In this document: positions 43,667-56,484 of the stretch, in pieces
How the letters are laid out: each line of letters opens with the position of its first letter
Position numbering within the stretch: the stretch's first letter is position 1
DNA from: Glycomyces sambucus
Lineage (GTDB): Bacteria; Actinomycetota; Actinomycetes; Mycobacteriales; Micromonosporaceae
Assembly: GCF_900102815.1 (NCBI RefSeq)
Contig: NZ_FNGF01000004.1
Location: 434,001 to 498,000 of the forward strand
Direction: 5' to 3'
Length of the DNA stretch: 64,000 nt
Made by a program: the position numbers and the translations under genes
Notes under the pieces: model-generated
Told to the model about the DNA's origin: nothing
What the model saw: the letters and a program-made list of their open reading frames with translations, nothing else
Database searches by the model: none

Positions 43667-44269
43667 CTAGCGCGCCCCGGTCTTGAGTACGGCCGGAGAA
43701 CTGAGCAACTCTACCAGCTCGGAGGCCGCCTGCTCGATCGACACGTTCGTGACTGTGTGATCGAACTCGGCTTCCGCGTCGAGCTCGCCGCGCGCGGCGT
43801 CGAGCCGGCGCGCGATGGTCGCGGCGTCCTCGGTCCCCCGCCCGGTGAGGCGGCGGACGAGCTCGTCCCACGACGGCGGGGCCAGGAACACCAGTTGCGC
43901 GTCGGGCATGGCCCGGCGGACCTGGCGGGCCCCCTGCAGTTCGATCTCCAGCAGCGCCGGGAGTCCGGCGCGCAGGCGCTCCTCGACCGGGCCGCGGGGG
44001 GTTCCGTAGAGGTTCCCCGCGTAGGAGGCCCATTCAAGGAACTCCCCCGCGGCGATCATCGACTCGAACTGCTCGGTCGACACGAAGTGGTAGTCGGCGC
44101 CGTCGACCTCACCCGGACGCGGCTTGCGGGTCGTGCAGCTCACGGAGAGCCAGACCCACGGGTAGTACTCCTGGATGAGTGCCTTGACGCTGCCCTTGCC
44201 AACGCCGGACGGGCCGGAGAGGACCGTCAGTCGCTGGGCGAGGGCGGCGTGGTGGTGATCGATGCTCAC
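43667..44269 (-). CDS. gmk: Guanylate kinase
   Basis: A 200-residue kinase phosphorylating GMP to GDP. P-loop [14 protein letters not shown] (about residues 17-30), [21 protein letters not shown] (GMP site) and [17 protein letters not shown] are complete. GTG start. It comes 20 bp after mihF and before rpoZ, in the usual order. Confidence 0.95.
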   Translation of the reverse strand: MSIDHHHAALAQRLTVLSGPSGVGKGSVKALIQEYYPWVWLSVSCTTRKPRPGEVDGADYHFVSTEQFESMIAAGEFLEWASYAGNLYGTPRGPVEERLRAGLPALLEIELQGARQVRRAMPDAQLVFLAPPSWDELVRRLTGRGTEDAATIARRLDAARGELDAEAEFDHTVTNVSIEQAASELVELLSSPAVLKTGAR

Positions 44270-44289
44270 GCGACTACTACTACCCGAAC

Positions 44290-44613
44290 TTAGGCCGCGT
44301 CGCCCTTGAATTCATCCAGAAGCGCGGCGCGCTGGTGCTCGCCCAGGCCGCGCAGCCGACGCGAGTCGGCGATCTTGAGCTTCTCCATGATCTGGGTGGC
44401 GCGCTTGTCGCCGATGCCGGGGAGGGCCTTGAGCACGGCCGAGACCTTCATCTTCCCGGAGATGTCGTCGGTGGCAGCGGACTTGAGGACCGCTTCCAGG
44501 GTGGTCTCGCCCGACTTCAGCTTCTCCTTGAGCTCGGCGCGGGCCTTGCGGGCCGCCGCCGCCTTCTCAAGGGCGGCTGCGCGCTGTTCCGGAGTCAGTT
44601 TAGGGAGCGGCAC
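44290..44613 (-). CDS. mihF: Integration host factor, actinobacterial type (mIHF)
   Basis: A 107-residue nucleoid-associated protein of the mycobacterial IHF/sIHF family. An Ala/Lys-rich N-terminal helix ([24 protein letters not shown] in parts) precedes a helix-two-turn-helix DNA-binding region [23 protein letters not shown] and [21 protein letters not shown] 44613 with AAGGAG 5 nt upstream sets the expected length; a longer frame is not conserved. It bends DNA and is essential in mycobacteria. Located between pyrF and gmk as usual. Confidence 0.94.
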   Translation of the reverse strand: MPLPKLTPEQRAAALEKAAAARKARAELKEKLKSGETTLEAVLKSAATDDISGKMKVSAVLKALPGIGDKRATQIMEKLKIADSRRLRGLGEHQRAALLDEFKGDAA

Positions 44614-44762
44614 GGGGTCTCCTTGCAGTCGATGGTTTCGTCCCTGTGGACCTTGACGTGCGGGTATCGCCAAAGCATACCCAGCTCGGAGACGGTAACC
44701 CCACCTACCGACACGCCTGCGACCGGGGGTGGGGCAAATCCCGGGCCCGGAAATCGCCGGTT

Positions 44763-45677
44763 TTATTCCCCCATGGCGGCGCGGCATTCCTCCTGGAGCG
44801 CCTCGACGGCGGTGCGAATGCTCGCCGCGGCCGGACCGGGCTGTGCGATTTGCCGGGAATAGGACGGTATTGCGAAGTTCGTCGCCGAGCCGAGGACGCG
44901 CGGAAGATCACTCGGGCGCCCGCCCTGGGCGCCCATGCCCGGCACCAGGATGGGCCCGTTGAACTGGGAGAGGTCGTGAGCGGAGTCACGTTGGCTCACC
45001 GTGGTGTGGGTGATTCCGTAAGTCGACTCACGCAGGCGCGCCTCGCCCTCGGCCGCGCAGGCGCCGATCGTCGCGCCCATGACGATGCCGAAGGAGCCCA
45101 TCGGCTCGGCGTCCCCGTTGCGCTCGTTGACCTCGTCGATGACGCTCTGCGCCACCGAGCGGCCGTCGCGGCGCTTGGCCATCTGGAGGTACTTGCCCTC
45201 GGGGTTGGAGGTGCGGGCGAGGACGAACACGCCCTTGCCGTGCGCGGCGGCGGTGTCGAACGCGGGCTGGAGTGAGCCGGTCCCGAGGTAGGGGCTGACG
45301 GTGATCGCGTCGGCCGCGAGCGGCGAGGCGGGATCGAGGTACGCCTGGGCGTACGCGGCCATCGTGGAGCCGATGTCGCCGCGCTTGACGTCGAGGATGA
45401 CCAGGGCCCCGGCCCGGCGGGACTCGGCGATCACCCGCTCCAGGAGCGCGATGCCACCCGACCCGAAGCGCTCGAAGAACGCCGACTGGGGCTTGACGAA
45501 CGCGCACCGCTCGGCGACCGCCTCGGTGAGCGTCATCGCGAAGCGCTCGGCGCCGGCGAGGTCGTCGTCGAGGCCCCACTGGAGGAGCTGGGACCCGTGC
45601 GGGTCGATGCCGGCGCACACCGGGCCGCGCTCCTGGGAGAGGCGGAAGGCGCGGGCGCCGAATTCCTTGTTAGGCAT
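44763..45677 (-). CDS. pyrF: Orotidine 5'-phosphate decarboxylase, type 2
   Basis: A 304-residue type 2 OMP decarboxylase for the last step of UMP synthesis. Core motif ILDVKRGDIGSTMAAYAQAYL (Lys/Asp pair) and CAGIDPH at the N-terminus; VTVSPYLGTGSLQP and VPGMGAQGG follow. It is 13 bp downstream of pyrD and last of the seven pyrimidine genes. Confidence 0.95.
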   Translation of the reverse strand: MPNKEFGARAFRLSQERGPVCAGIDPHGSQLLQWGLDDDLAGAERFAMTLTEAVAERCAFVKPQSAFFERFGSGGIALLERVIAESRRAGALVILDVKRGDIGSTMAAYAQAYLDPASPLAADAITVSPYLGTGSLQPAFDTAAAHGKGVFVLARTSNPEGKYLQMAKRRDGRSVAQSVIDEVNERNGDAEPMGSFGIVMGATIGACAAEGEARLRESTYGITHTTVSQRDSAHDLSQFNGPILVPGMGAQGGRPSDLPRVLGSATNFAIPSYSRQIAQPGPAAASIRTAVEALQEECRAAMGE

Positions 45678-45690
45678 GGTTCCTCGATTG

Positions 45691-46764
45691 TCAGGCGTGA
45701 GAGGCGGATCGGTGGCGGCTGGCGGACTTGCGGTAGCGGCGCGCGCTCGCGCGCACCACGCCCGGCCCGTTGTAGATGAGGCCGGAGTAGATCTGGACGA
45801 GCGAGGCCCCGGCGTCGAACATGGCCTGCGCGTCGTCGGGGGTCATGATCCCGCCCGAGCCGATGATCGGCAGGCGCCCGCCCGTCTCGCGGTGGACGAA
45901 GCGCACGATCTCGCGCGAGAACGCGGTCAGGGGCCGGCCGGACATGCCCCCGGGCTCGGCGGCCACGGCGTCCTCGCTCGGGACGATGCCGTCGCGCCCG
46001 AGCGTGGTGTTCGTGGCGATCACCCCGGCGACCCCGGTGTCGAGGCAGACCTCCAGGAGCTGCGCAAGGGCCGGCTCGGTGAGGTCGGGGGCGATCTTGA
46101 CCAGGATCGGGCGGACGGGCCGCCCGGCGGCGAGCCGGTGCCCCTCGGTGTGCAGGGCCCCGAGGAGGGCGCGGAGCGCGCCGGCGTCCTGGAGCTGGCG
46201 CAGGCCGGGCGTGTTCGGCGAGGACACGTTGACGGCGAAGTAGTCGGCGTAGGGGTAGAGGAAGCGCAGCGAGGTCAGGTAGTCGTCGACCGCCCCTTCG
46301 AGCGGGACGGCCTTGGACTTGCCGATGCTGATCCCGAGCGGGCAGTCCACGGCCGGGCTGGCCTGGAGGCGGGCCGCGAGGGCCTGGGCGCCCTCGTTGT
46401 TGAAGCCCATCCGGTTGACGATGGCCTGGGACTGCTTCGCGCGGAACATCCGCGGCTTGGGGTTGCCGGGCTGGGCCTGGGCGGTGACGGTGCCGATCTC
46501 GGCGAAGCCGAAGCCGAGCGCGGGCCAGGCGCCGACGGCGACGCCGTTCTTGTCGAGGCCGGCGGCGAGGCCGATGGGGTTGGGGAAGGGGATGCCGCAG
46601 ACGGTCACGGGCGCGCTCAGCCGGTTGAGCTTGATGAGGGCGTTGCGCGCCTGCCGCTGCTCGGACAGGCGCGTCAGCCAGCGCATCGTGGTGTCGTGCG
46701 CTCGTTCGGCGTCACCGCGGCCGATCCGGAAGAGGACGGGGCGGGCGAGATTCTGGTACAGCAT
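45691..46764 (-). CDS. pyrD: Dihydroorotate dehydrogenase (quinone), class 2
   Basis: A 357-residue class 2 enzyme oxidising dihydroorotate to orotate with FMN and a quinone. The N-terminal helical membrane-association part ([22 protein letters not shown]), [15 protein letters not shown], the catalytic-Ser motif [11 protein letters not shown] and IIGSGGI are present. The short tail is rich in Ser/Arg. ATG 46764 has AGGAAAG upstream. Its presence inside the pyr cluster between carB and pyrF fits the pathway. Confidence 0.94.
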   Translation of the reverse strand: MLYQNLARPVLFRIGRGDAERAHDTTMRWLTRLSEQRQARNALIKLNRLSAPVTVCGIPFPNPIGLAAGLDKNGVAVGAWPALGFGFAEIGTVTAQAQPGNPKPRMFRAKQSQAIVNRMGFNNEGAQALAARLQASPAVDCPLGISIGKSKAVPLEGAVDDYLTSLRFLYPYADYFAVNVSSPNTPGLRQLQDAGALRALLGALHTEGHRLAAGRPVRPILVKIAPDLTEPALAQLLEVCLDTGVAGVIATNTTLGRDGIVPSEDAVAAEPGGMSGRPLTAFSREIVRFVHRETGGRLPIIGSGGIMTPDDAQAMFDAGASLVQIYSGLIYNGPGVVRASARRYRKSASRHRSASHA

Positions 46765-46854
46765 GGTCTTTCCTGTATACGTCACTTTCAAGACGGCACG
46801 GCGCGGGGTGAGCGGAACGGCCGCGGGCCGGACGCCGCTCACCCCGTGATCGTG

Positions 46855-50167
<3,313 letters not shown>

Positions 50168-50175
<8 letters not shown>

Positions 50176-51304
50176 CTGCCTTGGCCCCCTTGGTGGTCTC
50201 GATCAGTTCGACGAGCCGGTCGAACAGGTAGTCGGCGTCGTGCGGCCCGCCGGCGGCCTCGGGGTGGTACTGGACGGAGTAGGCGGGGGCGTCGAGGCAG
50301 GTGAGCCCTTCGACGACGCCGTCGTTGAGGCACACGTGGCTGACCTGGACGCGCCCGAACTCGGTGTCGAAGAACTCGCCGCTCTCGGGTGCCTTGAGGG
50401 CGAACCCGTGGTTGTGCGAGGTGATCTCGATCTTGTTCGTGTGCCGGTCGAGCACGGGCTGGTTGATCCCGCGGTGGCCGAACTTGAGCTTGTAGGTCTC
50501 CAGGCCGAGGGCGCGGCCGAGGATCTGGTTGCCGAAGCAGATGCCGAAGACCGGCACGCCGCGGCGCAGCAGCTCGCGGGTGAGCGCGACCTGGTGGTCG
50601 GCGGTGGCGGGGTCGCCGGGGCCGTTGGAGAGGAACACCGCGTCGGGGCCGTCGGCGAGGACGGTGTCGGCGTCGGCGTACGCGGGGAACACGGTGGTGG
50701 TGATGCCGCGCTCGGCGAGGCGCCGGGGGGTGTTGCGCTTGATGCCGAGGTCGAGGGCGGCGACGGTGTACTTCGCGGTGCCCTTGGCCTGGTAGGTGTA
50801 CGGCTCGGAGGCGGTGACGGCGCCGACGTGGTTGGCGCCGGCCATCTGCGGCGTGTTGCGGACCTTCGCCAGGAGCTCGTCGGCGTCGGTGGTGCGCGAG
50901 GAGATGCCCACGCGCATGGCGCCCTTGTCGCGCAGGTGGCGCGTGAGGGCCCGGGTGTCGACCTCGCAGATGCCGACGACGCCCTGGGAGGCGAGCTCGT
51001 CCTCGAGGCCGCGCTTGGCGCGCCAGTTGGAGGCGATGCGGGAGGCGTCGCGGACGACGTAACCGGCGACCCAGACGCGGCGGGACTCGTCGTCCTCGTC
51101 GTTCCAGCCGGTGTTGCCGATCTGCGGCGCGGTCTGGACCACGACCTGCCCGTAGTAGGACGGGTCGGTGAGGGTCTCCTGGTAGCCGGTCATGCCGGTG
51201 TTGAAGACGGCCTCGCCGAAGGTCTCGCCGACGGACCCGAACGCCTCGCCGCGGAAGACGCGGCCGTCCTCGAGGACGAGGATCGCTGGTGCTCTGCTGC
51301 TCAT
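50168..51304 (-). CDS. carA: Carbamoyl-phosphate synthase small subunit
   Basis: A 378-residue glutamine amidotransferase subunit. N-terminal domain with [14 protein letters not shown] and [10 protein letters not shown]-terminal class I amidotransferase domain with the nucleophile in [17 protein letters not shown] and the His-x-Glu in [13 protein letters not shown]. It overlaps pyrC by 4 bp upstream and carB by 8 bp downstream. Confidence 0.97.
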
Positions 51305-52599
51305 TCGGTCGTCTCCTCTGCGATCTTGCCGTTCAGCACGGTGGCGCGTCCGCGGAGGAACGTCGCCTGGACGGTGACCGGGAGGACCATCCCGGCGTAG
51401 GGGGTGTTGCGCGACAGGGACGCGAGGTCGGCGGGGACGACGGTCCAGGTCGCGGTCGGGTCGACGAGGGTGAAGTTCGCCTCGGTGCCCGGCTGCGGGT
51501 CGCGGCCGTGGGCTTCGAGCCCCGCGATGCGCGCGGGGGTGCGGGAGGTGCGCTCGGCGACGGTGTCCCAGTCCACGCCTTCAGGCCCGCCGAGGGCGAG
51601 GACGGTGATCGACAGGGCGGTCTCCAGGCCCAGCATGCCCGGGCGGGCCGCGGCCCACTCGCAGTCCTTGTCCTGCGGGGCGTGCGGGGCGTGGTCGGTG
51701 GCGACGGCGTCGATGACGCCCTCGGCGAGCGCGCCGCGCAGGACCGCGACGTCGGACTCGCGCCGCAGCGGCGGGTTCACCTTGTAGACGGGGTCGTAGG
51801 TGCGCGCGGCCTCGTCGGTGAGGAGGAGGTGGTGCGGGCAGACCTCGGCGGTGACCTTGGCGCCGCGGGCCTTCGCCTCGCGGATGATGTCGACCGAGCG
51901 GGCGGTGGAGACGTGGCAGAAGTGGACGCGCGCGCCGGTGTACTCGGCGAGGAGCACGTCGCGGGCGATGATCGCCTCCTCGGCGACCGCGGGCCAGCCG
52001 GGCAGGCCGAGTTCGGCCGAGACGGCGCCCTCGTTCATCTGGGCGCCCTCGGTCAGGCGCGGCTCCTCGGCGTGCTGGGCGATGAGCCCGCCGAAGGTCT
52101 TCACGTACTCCAGGGCCCGGCGCATCATGATCGGGTCGGCGACGCAGTGGCCGTCGTCGGAGAACATGCGGACCTTCGCCGCGGAGTGGGCCATCGCGCC
52201 GATCTCGGCGAGCTGCTTGCCCTCCAGGCCCACGGAGACGGCGCCGATGGGCTGCACGTCGGCGTACCCGGCGGCCTTGCCGAGCGCGGCGACCTGCTCC
52301 ACGACCCCGGCGGTGTCGGCCACGGGGTAGGAGTTCGCCATGGCGCACACCGCGGTGTAGCCGCCCTTGGCGGCGGCGCGGGTGCCGGAGCGGACGGTCT
52401 CGGCGTCCTCGCGGCCGGGCTCGCGCAGGTGCGTGTGGAGGTCGACCAGACCGGGCAGGAGGATGAGGCCGTCGGCGTCGACCACCTCGGCGTCCTTCGC
52501 GGTGACCGAGCCGGTCTCCACCACGCGGCCGTCGCGCACGAGGACGTCCTGCCGTCCCTTCCCGACGATGTCGGCGGACTTGATCAGGAGGTCGGTCAC
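51301..52599 (-). CDS. pyrC: Dihydroorotase
   Basis: A 432-residue class I dihydroorotase of the amidohydrolase superfamily. Metal-binding motifs: [15 protein letters not shown] (His-x-His), the later [11 protein letters not shown] and [13 protein letters not shown] (catalytic Asp). GTG 52599 overlaps the pyrB stop by 4 bp with GGAG upstream. It converts carbamoyl-aspartate to dihydroorotate. All metal ligands look intact, so it is probably the active enzyme, not a pseudo-DHO partner of pyrB. Confidence 0.95.
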   Translation of the reverse strand: MTDLLIKSADIVGKGRQDVLVRDGRVVETGSVTAKDAEVVDADGLILLPGLVDLHTHLREPGREDAETVRSGTRAAAKGGYTAVCAMANSYPVADTAGVVEQVAALGKAAGYADVQPIGAVSVGLEGKQLAEIGAMAHSAAKVRMFSDDGHCVADPIMMRRALEYVKTFGGLIAQHAEEPRLTEGAQMNEGAVSAELGLPGWPAVAEEAIIARDVLLAEYTGARVHFCHVSTARSVDIIREAKARGAKVTAEVCPHHLLLTDEAARTYDPVYKVNPPLRRESDVAVLRGALAEGVIDAVATDHAPHAPQDKDCEWAAARPGMLGLETALSITVLALGGPEGVDWDTVAERTSRTPARIAGLEAHGRDPQPGTEANFTLVDPTATWTVVPADLASLSRNTPYAGMVLPVTVQATFLRGRATVLNGKIAEETTE

Positions 52600-53516
52600 C
52601 GGGTTTCTCCGTTCGTCAGCAGCAGGTAGAGGACGGCCATGCGGACCCAGACGCCGTTGGTCACCTGCTCGGTGATGGTGGCGCGGGGCGAGTCGGCCAC
52701 GGTCGCGGCGATCTCCATGCCGCGGTTCATCGGGCCGGGGTGCATGACGATCGCGTGGTCGGGCAGCAGCCGCAGGCGGCGCTCGTCGAGGCCGTAGAGG
52801 CGCGCGTACTCGTTGGCCGTGGGGAAGAACGCGGCGTGCATGCGCTCGCGCTGGACGCGGAGCATCATGACCGCGTCGACGCCCTTGAGGCTCGCGTCGA
52901 GGTCGTAGCCGACCTCCACGGGCCAGTCGCCGATGTCCTTGGGCAGCAAGGTGGGCGGGCCCACCAGGCGCACGTTCGCGCCGAGCTTGGACAGGAGCCA
53001 CACGTTCGAGCGGGCCACGCGCGAGTGGAGGATGTCCCCCACGATCGCGACGGTGCGGCCCTCGACGGACCCGAGGCGCTTCTTCATCGTGAACGCGTCG
53101 AGGAGCGCCTGGGTCGGGTGGGCGTGGGTGCCGTCGCCGGCGTTGAGGACGGCGCCGTCGATCCACTCGGTGAGCCGCTGCGGGGCGCCCGCGGCGGGGT
53201 GGCGGATGACGACCGCGTCGGCGCCCATGGCCTGCAGGGTGAGCGCGGTGTCGCGCAGGCTCTCGCCCTTGTTCACGCTGGAGGTCTTGGCGGCGAAGTT
53301 GACGACGTCGGCCGAGAGGCGCTTGGCGGCGGTCTCGAACGAGGTGCGGGTGCGGGTCGAGTCCTCGAAGAAGAGGTTGACGACGGTGCGCCCGCGCAGG
53401 GCGGGGAGCTTGGGGACCTCGCGCCCGGTGACGGCCTCGGCCATCTGCTCGGTGACGTCGAGGATGAGCTCGGCCTCGTCGCGGGTGAGCTCCTTGGTGG
53501 TGAGCAGGTGCTTCAT
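52596..53516 (-). CDS. pyrB: Aspartate carbamoyltransferase catalytic subunit
   Basis: A 306-residue ATCase. Carbamoyl-phosphate loop [19 protein letters not shown], and [12 protein letters not shown] at the C-terminus are diagnostic. ATG overlaps the pyrR stop by 4 bp. No pyrI regulatory subunit gene is nearby, as expected for actinobacteria. Confidence 0.96.
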   Translation of the reverse strand: MKHLLTTKELTRDEAELILDVTEQMAEAVTGREVPKLPALRGRTVVNLFFEDSTRTRTSFETAAKRLSADVVNFAAKTSSVNKGESLRDTALTLQAMGADAVVIRHPAAGAPQRLTEWIDGAVLNAGDGTHAHPTQALLDAFTMKKRLGSVEGRTVAIVGDILHSRVARSNVWLLSKLGANVRLVGPPTLLPKDIGDWPVEVGYDLDASLKGVDAVMMLRVQRERMHAAFFPTANEYARLYGLDERRLRLLPDHAIVMHPGPMNRGMEIAATVADSPRATITEQVTNGVWVRMAVLYLLLTNGETR

Positions 53517-54091
53517 CGCTCCCGGCCTCCGGTGAGGATCACGGCGTCGAAGCCGTCGTACTCGGTCAGCCGCACCGAGACGCTCTCGTCGCGCGCGGTG
53601 GGGATGTTCTTGCCGACGTAGTCGGCGCGGATGGGCAGCTCGCGGTGGCCGCGGTCGACCAGGATGGCGAGCTGGACGCTGGCGGGGCGGCCGAGGTCGT
53701 GGACCGCGTTGAGCGCGGCGCGGACGGTCCGTCCGGAGTAGAGCACGTCGTCGACGAGGACGACCCGCTGGTCGTCGACGCCGCCGGGCGGCAGCTCGGT
53801 GGGGCCGAGGGGCCGGAGCGCGTTGCGGCGCAGGTCGTCCCGGTAGAGCGTGATGTCGAGGGTCCCGGCGGGGACGTCGAGTCCGGCGAAGCGGCGGATG
53901 CGGTCGGCGAGCCGGCCGGCGAGCGCGACGCCGCGGGTGGGGATGCCCAGGAGCATGGTGTCGGGGGCGCCCTTGGTCTTCTCCAGGATCTGGTGGGCGA
54001 TGCGGTCGAGGATGCGGCCGATGTCCTCGCCCGAGAGGATGTGCTTGCCCGACGGGTCTTCCTCGGTCTGCCTGAGGGCAGGGGAAACCAC
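53513..54091 (-). CDS. pyrR: PyrR: pyrimidine operon RNA-binding attenuator / uracil phosphoribosyltransferase
   Basis: A 192-residue phosphoribosyltransferase-fold protein that binds pyr mRNA in response to UMP, with weak UPRTase activity. The PRPP loop [18 protein letters not shown] and [14 protein letters not shown] are clear. GTG 54091 is set by a strong AAGGAGG 5 nt upstream. Just before it is an RNA hairpin that matches the PyrR-binding loop consensus, so the protein probably represses its own translation and that of the coupled downstream pyr genes. Confidence 0.95.
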   Translation of the reverse strand: MVSPALRQTEEDPSGKHILSGEDIGRILDRIAHQILEKTKGAPDTMLLGIPTRGVALAGRLADRIRRFAGLDVPAGTLDITLYRDDLRRNALRPLGPTELPPGGVDDQRVVLVDDVLYSGRTVRAALNAVHDLGRPASVQLAILVDRGHRELPIRADYVGKNIPTARDESVSVRLTEYDGFDAVILTGGRER

Positions 54092-54094
54092 GCG

Positions 54095-54138
54095 AACCTC
54101 CTTCTCCGCCTCACTGGACGGTCTGTTAAAGAACGGTT
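54095..54138 (-). promoter_or_regulatory. PyrR-binding RNA hairpin overlapping the pyrR ribosome binding site
   Basis: Read on the minus strand, the loop GTCCAGTGAGGC (54108-54119) matches the PyrR-binding consensus RUCCNGNGAGGY. It is closed by CCG/CGG; the lower stem pairs AACC with GGTT and TTCTT with AAGGA, the latter being the Shine-Dalgarno of pyrR. PyrR plus UMP would stabilise this fold and block translation, as reported for mycobacterial pyr leaders. No terminator follows, which favours translational control. Confidence 0.75.
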
Positions 54139-54150
54139 TCGTCGCGGGCC

Positions 54151-54179
54151 ATGCTACGCCGCCGGTGACGGAGCGTAAA
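54151..54179 (-). promoter_or_regulatory. Likely pyr operon promoter
   Basis: On the minus strand TTTACG (54174-54179), a 17-bp spacer and TAGCAT (54151-54156) form a reasonable sigma-70-like promoter. Transcription would start near 54144, just ahead of the PyrR hairpin. Confidence 0.5.
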
Positions 54180-54224
54180 CCCGAGTCCCAAAACCAGGGC
54201 GGCTTTAGCTGCGTCTTTGACGGG

Positions 54225-54230
54225 TATGAT
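54225..54230 (+). promoter_or_regulatory. Possible -10 box of bldD
   Basis: TATGAT lies 134 bp upstream of the bldD start. No good -35 is seen at the right spacing, as is common in actinobacteria. It would give a 5' UTR of about 125 nt. Confidence 0.35.
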
Positions 54231-54303
54231 GTGTTTTGCCGGTCAGTCTTTCGGGCCTTGCGCGACGAAGAACACTGTTTGGGGGCACCCCAACGGCCGA
54301 TGG

Positions 54304-54316
54304 TCACCGACGGTAG
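54304..54316 (+). promoter_or_regulatory. Possible BldD box upstream of bldD
   Basis: TCAC-N5-GTAG matches 7 of 8 fixed positions of the BldD site TNAC-N5-GTNA, 48 bp before the bldD start. BldD is known to autoregulate in Streptomyces. A nearby TTGGGG-N3-CCCCAA repeat (54279-54293) may also take part. Confidence 0.4.
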
Positions 54317-54363
54317 TCAACAATAGGATTCCTCTCGTACCGAAAATTGGAGTTGATCCCAGC

Positions 54364-54864
54364 ATGGCGACATCTGACTACGCCAAGGCGCTCGGCAACC
54401 GGCTGCGCGACATTCGGATGCAGCAGGGCCTGTCCCTGCAAGGCGTCGAGGACAAGTCCGGCGGCAAGTGGAAGGCCGTCGTCATCGGTTCCTACGAGCG
54501 GGGCGACCGGTCCATCACCGTCAGCCGCCTCGCCGAACTGGCCGACTTCTACCGGATCCCCGTCTCGGAACTGCTCCCCGAGGGCGTGCCGCTCCCGGTC
54601 GAGCAGGCCGAGAAGATCGTCCTCAACCTCGAGGCGCTCTACGACCACCCCGACCCCGAGCTGGAGCACGTCGCCAAGCTCGCGCGCTCCATCCAGCAGC
54701 GCCGCGGCGACTACAACGGACGGATCCTCTCGATCCGCGCCGACGACCTGTACACGCTCGCGGTCGTCTACTCGACCACGCCCTCCGGCCTGATCGAGAA
54801 GCTCGAGGACTTCGGCGTGCTCGTGCACGACCTCCAGGCGTTCTTCGCCTCGGACGGCGAGTAG
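54364..54864 (+). CDS. bldD: Developmental master regulator BldD
   Basis: A 166-residue XRE-type regulator. The HTH (about residues 10-75) includes NRLRDIRMQQGLSLQGVEDKS and WKAVVIGSYERGDRSITVSRL (in parts). The C-terminal domain carries the c-di-GMP-binding signature RGD (114-116)-x8-RADD (125-128), at the same residue numbers as in Streptomyces BldD. There it holds a c-di-GMP tetramer that dimerises the protein to repress sporulation genes. Short, single gene; terminator follows. It sits next to pyrR divergently, as in other actinobacteria. Confidence 0.96.
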   Translation: MATSDYAKALGNRLRDIRMQQGLSLQGVEDKSGGKWKAVVIGSYERGDRSITVSRLAELADFYRIPVSELLPEGVPLPVEQAEKIVLNLEALYDHPDPELEHVAKLARSIQQRRGDYNGRILSIRADDLYTLAVVYSTTPSGLIEKLEDFGVLVHDLQAFFASDGE

Positions 54865-54877
54865 CCCCGGAACACGA

Positions 54878-54918
54878 GAAAGCGGCTGGGCCCGGGATCG
54901 GAGGGCGCAGCCGCTTTT
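54878..54918. terminator. Bidirectional terminator between bldD and nusB
   Basis: AAAGCGGCTG (54879-54888) pairs with CAGCCGCTTT (54908-54917); T runs flank the stem on both strands (TTTTCG on plus, TTTCTCG on minus). It lies between the convergent bldD and nusB stops. Confidence 0.82.
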
Positions 54919-54934
54919 CGCTTGTCCTGGAACC

Positions 54935-55381
54935 CTACTCCTCGGCCTTCGCCGCCGCGTCGAGGACCGCGTTCACGAACGAGGTGTCGTCGGAGGAGCC
55001 GATCTGCTCCGCCACGCGCATGGCCTCCTTGATGGCCACGGGCGTGTCGACGTCCTCGACGTAGATGATCTCGTACAGCGCCACCCGGAGCACGTTCCGG
55101 TCGACCGCGGGCATCCGCTCGACCGCCCAGCCGCTGGCGGCGCGGCCGATGGCCTCGTCCAGCTCGTACCGGTACTCGTCGACGCCGCGCACCAGCTCCT
55201 CGGCGTACTTCGGGAGCCGCGGGGCCTCGGGGTCGGTGAAGGCGCGGTCGGCCCGCTCGGCGAGGACGCGCTTGGCGCTCTCGCCGCGGGACTCGGCCTC
55301 GTACAGGATCTCGACGGCCCGCATGCGCCACTTGGTGCGGGCGGTCAGCCGGTCGGGTCCGCTGCTCTGCTGGTTCGCCAC
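54935..55381 (-). CDS. nusB: Transcription antitermination factor NusB
   Basis: A 148-residue helical NusB that binds boxA RNA with NusE during rRNA transcription. Motif blocks: RMRAVEILYEAESRG at the N-terminus, VDRNVLRVALYEIIY and TPVAIKEAMRVAEQIGSSDDTSFVNAVLD (in parts). GTG 55381 lies 2 bp after the efp stop, so it is probably coupled to efp; no strong ribosome site is seen. Order aroC-aroK-aroB-aroQ-efp-nusB is conserved in actinobacteria. Confidence 0.94.
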   Translation of the reverse strand: MANQQSSGPDRLTARTKWRMRAVEILYEAESRGESAKRVLAERADRAFTDPEAPRLPKYAEELVRGVDEYRYELDEAIGRAASGWAVERMPAVDRNVLRVALYEIIYVEDVDTPVAIKEAMRVAEQIGSSDDTSFVNAVLDAAAKAEE

Positions 55382-55383
55382 CC

Positions 55384-55941
55384 CTAGGCTCGCGAGAGGT
55401 ACTTGCCGTCGCGGGTGTCGACCTTGATCTTCTCGCCGTTGTCGATGAACAGCGGCACGAGGACCTGGGCGCCCGTCTCGACGGTGGCGGGCTTGGTGCC
55501 GCCGGAGGAGCGGTCGCCCTGGAGGCCCGGCTCGGTGTAGGTGATGACGAGCTCGACCGAGGCCGGGAGCTCGACGTACAGCGCCTTGCCGTCGTGCCAC
55601 GCGATGGTGACCTCGGAGTTCTCGAGCATGAACTTCGCGGCGTCGCCGACGAGGCCCGGGCCGAGCGGGAACTGCTCGTAGGACTCCATGTCCATGAACA
55701 CGAAGTCCTCGCCCTCCTTGTAGAGGTAGCTCATGGTGCGGCGGTCGACGTTCGCGGTCTCGACCTTGGTGCCGGCGTTGAACGTCTTGTCGACGATCTT
55801 GCCCGAGGGGATCTGCTTGAGGGTGGTGCGCACGAACGCGGGGCCCTTGCCGGGCTTGACGTGCTGGAATTCCTGCACCTGCCAGAGCTGGCCCTCCAGG
55901 TTGAGCACCAGGCCGTTCTTGAGGTCGTTCGTGGATGCCAC
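55384..55941 (-). CDS. efp: Elongation factor P
   Basis: A 185-residue EF-P that relieves ribosome stalling at polyproline. KOW-like N-terminal domain with [17 protein letters not shown], then OB domains with [14 protein letters not shown] and the C-terminal [29 protein letters not shown] signature (in parts). The loop PGKGPAF carries Lys at the usual modification position. GTG start. It pairs with nusB downstream. Confidence 0.95.
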   Translation of the reverse strand: MASTNDLKNGLVLNLEGQLWQVQEFQHVKPGKGPAFVRTTLKQIPSGKIVDKTFNAGTKVETANVDRRTMSYLYKEGEDFVFMDMESYEQFPLGPGLVGDAAKFMLENSEVTIAWHDGKALYVELPASVELVITYTEPGLQGDRSSGGTKPATVETGAQVLVPLFIDNGEKIKVDTRDGKYLSRA

Positions 55942-56049
55942 GGGCGTTCGTCTCTTTCGGTAGTGGGTCTGACTGGGCCGACCGTCAATGCTAGCGGGCG
56001 GCCCGGCAGGTCAGGGCGCAGGCCGCGTCGGCTGTGACCAGGGGCGCGG

Positions 56050-56484
56050 CTAGGCGGTGAGGGAGGCGAGGTGGCGCAGGGCCGCGGTGTAGCCGTCGGC
56101 GCCCAGGCCGGCGATGACGCCCTTGGCGTGGGCGGACACGAAGGAGTGGTGCCGGAACGCCTCGCGCTGGTGGACGTTGGAGAGGTGGACCTCGATGAGC
56201 GGGGCCGTGAGCTGCGCGCACGCGTCGCCGACGGCCACCGAGTAGTGGGTCCAGGCGGCCGAGTTGAGGACCACCGGGTACGACTCGTCGGCGGCCTCGT
56301 GCAGCCACTCCAGCATCTCGCCCTCGTGGTTGGTCTGGCGGAAGTCCACGTCCAGGCCGAGCTCCGCGCCGGTCTTGGCGCACAGCGCCTCGAGGTCGGC
56401 GAGGGTCTGCGAGCCGTAGATCGCGGGCTCCCGCTTGCCGAGCCGGTTGAGGTTGGGGCCGTTGAGCACGAGCACAGTCGTCAT
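56050..56484 (-). CDS. aroQ: 3-dehydroquinate dehydratase, type II
   Basis: A 144-residue type II dehydroquinase. [22 protein letters not shown] (in part; Arg and catalytic Tyr), [26 protein letters not shown] and [18 protein letters not shown] are the complete active-site set. It overlaps the upstream aroK-aroB gene by 4 bp. Third step of the shikimate pathway. Confidence 0.96.
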   Translation of the reverse strand: MTTVLVLNGPNLNRLGKREPAIYGSQTLADLEALCAKTGAELGLDVDFRQTNHEGEMLEWLHEAADESYPVVLNSAAWTHYSVAVGDACAQLTAPLIEVHLSNVHQREAFRHHSFVSAHAKGVIAGLGADGYTAALRHLASLTA

